Of a stretch of DNA of 8,100 nt, positions 1 to 5,600 are shown one piece after another. The notes beneath the pieces are model-generated. The model saw nothing but the letters and a program-made list of their open reading frames with translations, was not told where the DNA came from and did not search any database. The position numbers and the translations under genes were made by a program. Each line of letters opens with the position of its first letter. Positions within the stretch are counted from its first letter, which is position 1. The stretch is from Actinomycetes bacterium (GTDB taxonomy: Bacteria; Actinomycetota; Coriobacteriia; Coriobacteriales; Coriobacteriaceae). The stretch lies in the NCBI GenBank assembly GCA_023441725.1, contig JAEZNV010000138.1:1-8100 (forward strand). The letters run 5' to 3'.

Positions 1-20
1 GCGCGGTGAGCTACTATTTG

Positions 21-36
21 TTCAAAACCTTTTGAA
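21..36. promoter_or_regulatory. Perfect 7-bp inverted repeat upstream of the first gene; possible operator or DnaA-box-like site
   Basis: TTCAAAA and TTTTGAA face each other across a CC spacer, ending 14 bases before the ATG at 51. Each arm is perfect. The sequence GTTCAAAACCT (20-30) occurs again as its exact reverse complement at 3231-3241 in the dnaA-dnaN gap. The left arm overlaps TGTTCAAAA (19-27), which matches 7 of 9 bases of an inverted DnaA box (TGTGGAAAA). It could be an operator for the downstream winged-helix protein, a weak DnaA site, or chance. The repeat is seen directly; the function is inferred. The promoter of this operon is probably just outside the window. Confidence 0.4.
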
Positions 37-50
37 AGATTGCGAGCGGC

Positions 51-1403
51 ATGTCTGACGACTTCTACACCATGGTCGATTCCGGTGATCCGGCACCCGA
101 CAACGAGCACATCACCGGCGTGCGCGAGGAACGCAACGAGGGTGAGCAGGACACCGCACAAGCACCGAAGGCCATGTATGCGGCGCGCATCGCGGTCTAC
201 GATGACATGCTGTCGACACCGCGTGTCATCGTCATCGAACCGCAAGACGTCCGTACCTACCTGGAAGAGACAACCAACACCGTCTATCAGTGCATGAAAG
301 AGCAGGGAGGACGCATTTCGCTGATGGTTATCCGCGAGATTGTCGAAAACTTTATCCACGCGCATTTTGCAGAGCCCATCATCTCGATTCTCGACGGTGG
401 CGATACCATCCGCTTTGCCGATCAGGGTCCGGGCATCGACGACAAAGAGCGTGCCTTCGATTTTGGCGTAACCAGCGCAAACAGCAAGATGAAACGGTAT
501 ATCCGCGGTACCGGCGCCGGGTTTCCGATGGTACAGGAGTACTTGGAAAACGCCGGCGGCGCCGTCTCCATCGAGGACAACATGGGCAACGGCACCGTCG
601 TGACGGTAAGCCTGAACCCCAAGCGCGTTCAGGAAATCGAGCGTGCTGGCGGGCGCGGGGCAGCCGTGCGACCCGAAACGGAGCAGCAGGCATATCCCAT
701 GCCGGGCGCCTTCGCGCAGCAGCCCGCAGCAATGCAGCAGGTGCAACAGCAAATGCCCCCTATGCTGCAGCCTGGCATGCCCCCCGTGCAAGAGCCCCAG
801 ACACCCTCGGGCGCGATTCCCCAGAACATACCCGACGCAATGCCAGCGATGGGCCAGGATGTGGGAACCTTGCAGCAGATGGCGGGTGCATCGACTGCAC
901 AGCAGATATCCTATCAACCGAACCCACAAGGGTATCCGGCTCAATACGCGCCGCAAACGGGATATGCACAGGCATACCCCCAGCAATACCCGCTGGGATA
1001 CCAGCAGCCATACCAACAGATGCCACAGGCGCAGTACAACCCATGGGCCCAGCAGATGCCTCCGCAGCCTTACCAACAGTGGCCTCAAAGTTTTCAACAG
1101 CAGCTGCTGCCCATGCAGAGTTCTCAACAACCAGCAGCTCAAATGATGTATCCTAATGCGGCGAATCAATATGCACAGCCGCAGCAAGACGTATTTGTGA
1201 GCGAGCGCGGCGAAGCGGCACTGGGCTATCTGGCTCAAAACCAGGAGTGTGGCGCAACCGACCTGGCGCGAGCGTTTGGAAACTCAGCGCCCACGTGGTC
1301 GCGAACGCTCAACGACTTGGCACAGGCCGGCTTGGTAATCAAACATGGCCAGAAATATCATCTGACCGAGATAGGCAGCGCTCGCGTGCGAGCCCAAAGC
1401 TAA
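51..1403 (+). CDS. GHKL-type ATPase with Gln/Pro-rich linker and C-terminal winged helix, upstream of dnaA (function unknown)
   Basis: This is a 450-residue protein I do not recognise by name. Residues about 55-190 form a GHKL (histidine-kinase/Hsp90-type) ATP-binding fold. The N-box is REIVENFIHAHF (94-105, with E96 and N100), the G1 box is DQGPGID (124-130), the ATP lid/G2 box is RGTGAGF (152-158), and NGTVVTV (180-186) closes the fold. There is no DHp dimerisation helix with a phospho-accepting His, no receiver domain and no membrane segment, so it is not a classical sensor kinase. Residues 211-380 are a low-complexity linker. Residues about 382-447 look like a MarR-like winged helix, with a likely recognition helix near 412-427 (SAPTWSRTLNDLAQAG) and a wing before YHLTEIG. 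The ATG at 51 is the first start after an in-frame TGA at 33; its Shine-Dalgarno is weak, and M42 is an alternative start. The gene ends 15 nt before dnaA. COG2865-type regulators also join a GHKL ATPase to a winged helix, but they carry an AlbA_2 domain that I do not see here. A nucleotide-responsive DNA-binding regulator of the dnaA operon is an inference. Confidence 0.85.
   Translation: MSDDFYTMVDSGDPAPDNEHITGVREERNEGEQDTAQAPKAMYAARIAVYDDMLSTPRVIVIEPQDVRTYLEETTNTVYQCMKEQGGRISLMVIREIVENFIHAHFAEPIISILDGGDTIRFADQGPGIDDKERAFDFGVTSANSKMKRYIRGTGAGFPMVQEYLENAGGAVSIEDNMGNGTVVTVSLNPKRVQEIERAGGRGAAVRPETEQQAYPMPGAFAQQPAAMQQVQQQMPPMLQPGMPPVQEPQTPSGAIPQNIPDAMPAMGQDVGTLQQMAGASTAQQISYQPNPQGYPAQYAPQTGYAQAYPQQYPLGYQQPYQQMPQAQYNPWAQQMPPQPYQQWPQSFQQQLLPMQSSQQPAAQMMYPNAANQYAQPQQDVFVSERGEAALGYLAQNQECGATDLARAFGNSAPTWSRTLNDLAQAGLVIKHGQKYHLTEIGSARVRAQS
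681..1190 (+). repeat. Low-complexity segment encoding a Gln/Pro/Tyr/Met-rich linker
   Basis: These codons give residues 211-380 of the ATPase-winged-helix protein. By my count 48 of 170 residues are Gln and 30 are Pro; Tyr, Met and Ala make up much of the rest. There is no Lys or Arg in the whole stretch and only a handful of acidic residues. Short irregular repeats of the type QQYP, GYQQPYQQMP and PYQQWPQ recur from about 300 to 350. The composition predicts an intrinsically disordered, prion-like tether between the ATPase and the DNA-binding domain. The reading frame is intact on both sides, so this is not a frameshift artefact. Confidence 0.8.
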
Positions 1404-1413
1404 GGAACGGGAG
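1402..1413 (+). promoter_or_regulatory. Ribosome-binding region of dnaA, overlapping the stop codon of the preceding gene
   Basis: GGGAG (1409-1413) lies 5 nt before the GTG start at 1419. A second purine-rich core, AAGGA (1402-1406), shares its first two bases with the TAA stop of the upstream gene. This fixes GTG 1419 as the likely dnaA start and points to translational coupling between the two genes. Confidence 0.6.
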
Positions 1414-1418
1414 AAACA

Positions 1419-3143
1419 GTGGACGAGGAAGCAAGCATCATCCTGGGAGATGCCATCGCCTTTTGTCAGCGCGACGGCCAAGATGCACGCCTCATCAATA
1501 TGCTGGGACAATCGCGCGCTGTGAGTTTAACCGAGGACACTCTGACGATTGAGGCCCCTTCACGCTTTGCCATCGCCCAGCTCAAAAAGCATCAGCCGAC
1601 CATCGAGGCGTACCTAGAAGAGATAGCCTTTGCACCGATTGCGCTCAATATCGTGGCACCGCAAGGCACCTCGGCAAATACGGCCCTGGACACTCACCCG
1701 GCAGCGACCGTCACCGCAGCGGCAACGCCGGTGCCCGAGCCTCGATGCGACGATGTTTCCCGTGAAACCTTGGCACCGCAGCCGACCGCTTCGGTCGCAC
1801 CGGTGGCAGAGCCGGCCCCCTCGCCCATCCCGACCGCCACGCACATGCCCGTCGCACACGAGGCGACACCCGGGGAGGAATCGGGCATTGCAATCAAAAA
1901 CACGTTGTCCGCCGACGATTTCCGCCGCATGATGACCCAAATGAATGGCAGGCCACCGGCGAAAAGCGCGAGTTCGTCCGCAGCGCCGGCAGCACCTTCG
2001 GCGGCGGCCCCGGCGGCAGTCGAGAAAAACGCAGACGGGGCACCCCTCGCGGCGAATTCGAAATTCACGTTTGAAAACTTCGTCTTCGGACCGGAGAACA
2101 GTCTTGCCTACCGATCGGCGCTCAAATTCGCCATGCTTGCAGACACGCCCGGTACCTGCACGTCGCTGTTCATCTACGGCAAATCGGGCCTGGGCAAGAC
2201 GCACCTGCTGCTCGCCATCAAAAATGAGCTGGCAGAGAAATCGCCCGAGATCAAGGTGAAGTACGCCAACTCGCAGGCATATCTGGACGATTTGATGACG
2301 GAATTCGACCGGCAAAAGAAGAGCAACGCCCCCATTATGCAGGCGTACCACGGCGTCGACGTGCTCATCATCGATGACATCCAGAACATCATCGGCAAGC
2401 GCGCGAGCGTGGATTACTTCTTCCAGTTGATGGACGAATTCATCCGTAACAACAAGAAGGTCGTGATCGCCGCCGACCGCGCTCCCAAGGACCTTAATAT
2501 GGACGAGCGCCTGACCAGTCGCTTTAATGCCGGTCTGCTGTGTCTGGTGGCGGAGCCCAGCTACGAGATGAAGTACAAGATCTTGCAGCGTTATTACGAG
2601 AATACGATCGCCGCCGCACCCGAGGCAGGCAACGACTCGCTGCTGGCGGCCTACGGGGGCGACGGCGGACATCTGACCGACGCGCACTTTAAACACATGG
2701 CCGAGGTCTCGGGCACCAACATTCGCGAGCTCGAGAGCTTTTGCGAGCGTTGTGCCGGCGAAGCGGGCGATCGCGAGCGCGAGGGCAGGGAACTCACCTT
2801 TGACGACATCGACGCCATCGCCAACCAGTACTTCGACACATCGGCCAAGAAGATCAATGTGCAGACGGTCCAGTCCGTCATCGAGGAGCAATACGGTGTG
2901 ACGCACGAGGAACTCATCGGGCCTCGCCGCAACGCCAATATCGCCAAGGCGCGCCATATCGCTATCTACCTGGCGATCGAGATGTGCGAGATGACGACAA
3001 CGGCCGTGGGCGCCGAGTTTGGCAACCGAAACCACTCGACCGTCAGCACGAGCTATAAAAAGGTTCAGAAGATGATTCAGGAAGACCGGACTGTTACCGA
3101 AGACCTCAAGTCGCTGCGCGATAAAATAACACTGCGCTCGTAG
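1419..3143 (+). CDS. dnaA: Chromosomal replication initiator DnaA (divergent, long linker)
   Basis: DnaA binds DnaA boxes at oriC as an ATP complex, melts the duplex and starts helicase loading. The protein has 574 residues; many DnaA proteins have about 440-470. Domain I (1-80) is divergent and has no Trp. Domain II (about 85-210) is an Ala/Pro/Ser-rich linker that accounts for the extra length. Domain III carries Walker A GKSGLGKT (254-261), Walker B VLIIDD (315-320), sensor I near AADR (351-354), the box VII arginine finger in ERLTSRF (R368) and sensor II GTNIRELES (432-440, R436). Domain IV has the helix-turn-helix with signature GNRNHSTV (535-542), where the usual form is GGRDHTTV. The GTG start has a well-placed ribosome site. 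The gene lies between the ATPase gene and the oriC-like gap and is probably co-transcribed with the former. The family assignment is secure; the effect of the substitutions is inference. Confidence 0.98.
   Translation: MDEEASIILGDAIAFCQRDGQDARLINMLGQSRAVSLTEDTLTIEAPSRFAIAQLKKHQPTIEAYLEEIAFAPIALNIVAPQGTSANTALDTHPAATVTAAATPVPEPRCDDVSRETLAPQPTASVAPVAEPAPSPIPTATHMPVAHEATPGEESGIAIKNTLSADDFRRMMTQMNGRPPAKSASSSAAPAAPSAAAPAAVEKNADGAPLAANSKFTFENFVFGPENSLAYRSALKFAMLADTPGTCTSLFIYGKSGLGKTHLLLAIKNELAEKSPEIKVKYANSQAYLDDLMTEFDRQKKSNAPIMQAYHGVDVLIIDDIQNIIGKRASVDYFFQLMDEFIRNNKKVVIAADRAPKDLNMDERLTSRFNAGLLCLVAEPSYEMKYKILQRYYENTIAAAPEAGNDSLLAAYGGDGGHLTDAHFKHMAEVSGTNIRELESFCERCAGEAGDREREGRELTFDDIDAIANQYFDTSAKKINVQTVQSVIEEQYGVTHEELIGPRRNANIAKARHIAIYLAIEMCEMTTTAVGAEFGNRNHSTVSTSYKKVQKMIQEDRTVTEDLKSLRDKITLRS
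1754..1769. other. parS-like ParB-binding site inside dnaA
   Basis: TGTTTCCCGTGAAACC matches the conserved chromosomal parS 16-mer TGTTTCACGTGAAACA at 14 of 16 positions; the differences are at positions 7 and 16. Both GTTTC and GAAAC arms are intact. The site falls in the disordered DnaA linker, where it encodes V-S-R-E-T (113-117). This is a peptide that parS produces in this frame, and it stands out in an otherwise Ala/Pro-rich segment with little constraint on codons. ParB loads at parS near the origin to guide segregation and SMC recruitment. No parA or parB gene is in the window. Confidence 0.72.
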
Positions 3144-3158
3144 GTAAATGGACACACC

Positions 3159-3249
3159 TGTTGAAAACTTGTCGAAACGGCGGTTATAAGGTGTCAAAAA
3201 CTCGAGCCGCGGTGATGAAAAGTTTTGCGCAGGTTTTGAACGTGGAAAA
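3159..3249 (-). promoter_or_regulatory. Tandem array of five degenerate DnaA boxes
   Basis: Against the inverted box TGTGGAAAA (TTTTCCACA on the other strand), the top strand shows TGTTGAAAA at 3159 (8/9), TGTCGAAAC at 3170 (7/9), TGTCAAAAA at 3192 (7/9), TGATGAAAA at 3213 (7/9) and CGTGGAAAA at 3241 (8/9). All five face the same way. Start-to-start distances are 11, 22, 21 and 28 bases, so the first four lie on roughly one face of the helix. At uniform base composition, fewer than one 9-mer with two or fewer mismatches would be expected in this gap on both strands; A-rich composition raises that number. No site is a perfect box. Confidence 0.55.
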
Positions 3250-3330
3250 CATACCCGGTTGCACACAGGTTCCTGTCGATTCTCTTTTTAGGGCTGACCT
3301 GCACTTTTAGGAGTAATCAACAGTTTCGTC

Positions 3331-3381
3331 AGTACTATTACTATTAGTAAGATATTTATATCTATAGAAAGGTATTAAAAG
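3331..3381. other. A+T-rich putative DNA unwinding element with DnaA-trio-like run
   Basis: 41 of 51 bases are A or T. CTA-TTA-CTA-TTA at 3335-3346 is four consecutive triplets whose complement fits the DnaA-trio pattern 3'-[G/A]A[T/A]-5'. A possible box, TAATCAACA (3314-3322, 7/9 to TTATCCACA), lies 12 bases before the run. DnaA-trios guide DnaA onto the single strand during melting in Bacillus subtilis and are reported to be widespread. The element reaches to the dnaN start and therefore also holds the dnaN ribosome site. Confidence 0.55.
3367..3372 (+). promoter_or_regulatory. dnaN Shine-Dalgarno sequence
   Basis: GAAAGG ends 9 bases before the ATG at 3382, inside the A+T-rich element. 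It supports this start, which also gives the family-typical N-terminus MKFTV. I could not identify a convincing promoter for dnaN. Confidence 0.6.
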
Positions 3382-4485
3382 ATGAAATTCACCGTCAGCC
3401 AGAGCTCGCTTACGCAAGCCATCGGCGTCGTTATGAAAGGCGTCGCTTCGGCATCCACCCTTCCCATTCTGTCGGGCGTGCTCGTCAAGGCACAAGACGG
3501 CATCTTGGAATTCCAGACCTCCAACTACACCATCTCGATTCGTCACCGCATTGCGGCTCATGTCGAAGAGGAGGGCGAGATGGTGATTCCCTGCAAGATG
3601 CTCTCCAACATCACCAAGACCCTTCCCGATGCCCCGGTCACCTTTGAGCTGTCCGAGCGTCAGGTTTTGATTGGCTGCGAGAAGAGCTCTTTTCGCCTCA
3701 ACACGCTCGATGCCAACGACTTTCCCGAGTTCCCGGCATACGCTATCGAGAGCGCCGTCGAACTGCCGACCGATATCCTGTCCGAAATGGTGAGTCGCGT
3801 ATGGCGCGTAACCTCGACTGACAAGGCCCGTCCCATCCTGGGTGGCGTGCACATGAAGGTCGAGAACAACACCGTGCGCCTGGTCGCGACCGATTCCTTC
3901 CGACTGGCCGTGTGCGATACGCAGGTCGAGACCTCGACCCTCGAAGGTTCCTTTGAGCTCAACGTGCCTGCCGACGCCTTCAACGACGCCCTGAACATCA
4001 TGGCCAGCCAGGCGACCATCATGATCGGCGCCACCGACACCCAGGTTGTCTTTGAGGCCGGCAACACCACCTACGTGTCGCGTCGCATCGAGGGCGTATA
4101 TCCCAATTACAAGCAGCTCATCCCCGATTCGTGCGTGACGAGCGTCAAGATCGACGTAGCCGCCTTTAACGCCGCCCTTAAGCGTGTGGCCGTTATCGCG
4201 AGCGCCAACCCCGCCGTCAAGTTTGAGATTGACGTCGAGAACGGCCAGATGGGCCTGTCCTCCATTTCCAACGACCAGGACCTGGCGCAGGAGACGATCG
4301 ATGTCGAGGCCGAGGGCGAGTCGGGCACCATCGCCTTCAACTACCACTACATCTTTGGCTGCCTCAATGCCCTGTCCAAGGAGAAGGAGATCACGCTGGA
4401 GCTCAAGAGCTATTCGCAGGCTGGCATCTTCAAGTCCTACGACAAGATCAACTACCTGTACCTGGTCATGCCGGTACGCATCTAA
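3382..4485 (+). CDS. dnaN: DNA polymerase III beta subunit (sliding clamp)
   Basis: The 367-residue protein has the usual length of the beta clamp, a head-to-tail dimeric ring of three similar domains per subunit that tethers the replicative polymerase and many repair proteins to DNA. Domain I (about 1-120) includes SASTLPILSGV (23-33). Domain II (about 125-250) has ATDSFRLA (169-176). RRIEGVYPNY (234-243) precedes domain III, and the C-terminus ends in YLVMPVRI, the typical terminal strand next to the client-binding pocket. The gene begins right after the oriC-like gap and is followed 8 nt later by recF. Nothing is broken or unusual in it. Confidence 0.98.
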   Translation: MKFTVSQSSLTQAIGVVMKGVASASTLPILSGVLVKAQDGILEFQTSNYTISIRHRIAAHVEEEGEMVIPCKMLSNITKTLPDAPVTFELSERQVLIGCEKSSFRLNTLDANDFPEFPAYAIESAVELPTDILSEMVSRVWRVTSTDKARPILGGVHMKVENNTVRLVATDSFRLAVCDTQVETSTLEGSFELNVPADAFNDALNIMASQATIMIGATDTQVVFEAGNTTYVSRRIEGVYPNYKQLIPDSCVTSVKIDVAAFNAALKRVAVIASANPAVKFEIDVENGQMGLSSISNDQDLAQETIDVEAEGESGTIAFNYHYIFGCLNALSKEKEITLELKSYSQAGIFKSYDKINYLYLVMPVRI

Positions 4486-4493
4486 CGCTGCCC

Positions 4494-5600
4494 ATGACCA
4501 TGTTCGCACGCGATCTTTCCGTTGCGCGCTATCGCAGCTTCGACAGTTATCGCCTTGCCCTGAGCGACGGTGTGACAGTGCTCGCAGGTCCCAACGCGGC
4601 GGGAAAGACCAACCTCATAGAGGCGCTGCAGCTACTGACGAGTGGCGCCTCGTTTAGGCATCCGACCGCAGCCGAGCTCGTGCACGACGGCGTGGGCTCA
4701 TGCAAGGTCGAGCTGAGGCTCGAAGGCGATGGGCGCGTGCTGGACATGGGACTGAGCGTGGAAGATGGCAAGCGTTCGTTTAGTCGCAACGGCAAGCGCT
4801 GCGCTGCGTCCGGTGTGCGCGGGGTACTGCCGAGCGTTCTGTTTTGCCCGGACCACCTGGATATGGTCAAGCGGGGTGCCAGTGTGCGCCGCGCCGCACT
4901 TGACGACTTTGGCGTTCAGCTGAGCGCGCGCTATGCCGATCTGGCTAGTGCCTACGGGCGCTGCGTGACCCAGCGCAATGCCCTGCTCAAGGAGACCTGG
5001 TGCTGCCGCGAGATGCTCGGCGCCTGGAACGAATCTATTGCCCGCGCCGGTTCGGCCCTGCTCGTGCACCGTCTGGCTCTGCTCGACCGGCTGTCGGGCC
5101 ATGTGCGTGACGCCTATGGCCGCGTGGCATCCGGCGAGCCCGCCGGCGTGTCCTATGTGTCCACGCTTGGCGACCTGCCTCGCACCGAGGATCGCGACGA
5201 GCTCAGGGGCTGGGCGTATGAGCACATGCTCTCGGCGCTCGATGAGCGCGCCGACGAGGAGATCCGTCGCGGCGTGACGCTCGTGGGTCCGCATCGCGAC
5301 GAGATTGAGTTTTCCGTCGCGGGCCGATCGGCCCGTTCATTTGCCAGCCAGGGCCAGCAGCGAACGCTGGTGCTTGCCTGGAAGGTGGCAGAAGTGGCCG
5401 TGGCGCGCGATATCCTGGGCACCGCGCCGCTGCTGCTCTTGGACGACGTGATGAGCGAGCTCGACGCCGGGCGCCGAGGCGCTTTTCTGCAGCTGATCGG
5501 TGATGATATCCAGACGGTCATAACCACCACCAATCTGGGGTATTTTACCGATGACCTGCTTGATCGAGCCAAGGTGGTGAGCATGGGTGAGACGTGCTAA
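4494..5600 (+). CDS. recF: DNA replication and repair protein RecF
   Basis: RecF is an SMC-like ABC ATPase that helps RecOR load RecA at single-strand gaps. The 368-residue length is normal. Walker A is GPNAAGKTN (32-40), GPHRDE (265-270) is the RecF family motif, the ABC signature lies in FASQGQQR (283-290), and Walker B with D-loop is LLLLDDVMSELD (313-324). The start is ambiguous: ATG 4494 and ATG 4500 both fit, and the second gives the family-like N-terminus MFARDLSVARYRSF. There is no Shine-Dalgarno in the 8-nt gap after dnaN, so translation is probably coupled to dnaN. The next gene begins inside the end of recF. Confidence 0.96.
   Translation: MTMFARDLSVARYRSFDSYRLALSDGVTVLAGPNAAGKTNLIEALQLLTSGASFRHPTAAELVHDGVGSCKVELRLEGDGRVLDMGLSVEDGKRSFSRNGKRCAASGVRGVLPSVLFCPDHLDMVKRGASVRRAALDDFGVQLSARYADLASAYGRCVTQRNALLKETWCCREMLGAWNESIARAGSALLVHRLALLDRLSGHVRDAYGRVASGEPAGVSYVSTLGDLPRTEDRDELRGWAYEHMLSALDERADEEIRRGVTLVGPHRDEIEFSVAGRSARSFASQGQQRTLVLAWKVAEVAVARDILGTAPLLLLDDVMSELDAGRRGAFLQLIGDDIQTVITTTNLGYFTDDLLDRAKVVSMGETC

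Larger units (their letters stand above)
3144..3381. other. dnaA-dnaN intergenic region, putative oriC
   Basis: These 238 bases carry no convincing gene. In many bacteria this gap holds the origin. The first half has a cluster of degenerate DnaA boxes in one direction (3159-3249). A middle part follows with a palindrome ACAGGTTCCTGT (3265-3276) and a pyrimidine run. The last 51 bases are about 80% A+T in an otherwise GC-rich window and include DnaA-trio-like triplets. I see no clear intrinsic terminator after dnaA, so readthrough into dnaN is possible. The layout boxes, then A+T-rich melting region, then dnaN resembles the unwinding half of the Bacillus subtilis origin. The origin role is inferred from structure and position. 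Confidence 0.75.

Noticed and set aside
1091..1099. TTTTCAACA, an 8/9 DnaA box inside the first gene
   Set aside because: It falls in Phe-Gln-Gln codons of the Gln-rich linker, where CAA/CAG runs make such matches likely. It is isolated from the array.
290..1156. 288-codon + strand frame overlapping the first gene
   Set aside because: Arg/Ala/Pro-rich translation without motifs, fully inside a gene with clear ATPase and winged-helix motifs in another frame.
2065..2080. TTCACGTTTGAA as a second parS-like site in dnaA
   Set aside because: The arms are not symmetric about a CG centre and the GTTTC arm is missing.
1614..3266. Long open frame on the minus strand opposite dnaA (550 codons)
   Set aside because: It lies opposite a clear dnaA in GC-rich codons, where antisense frames stay open by codon bias. 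It has low-complexity, motif-free content and no supporting ribosome site.
3277..3310. Possible terminator after dnaA near the CTCTTTTTA run
   Set aside because: The only nearby inverted repeat has a 2-base centre, too tight for a hairpin, and there is no GC-rich stem before the T run.
3307..4509. 400-codon minus-strand frame opposite dnaN
   Set aside because: Shadow of dnaN; its translation has no recognisable domain and it crosses the putative origin.
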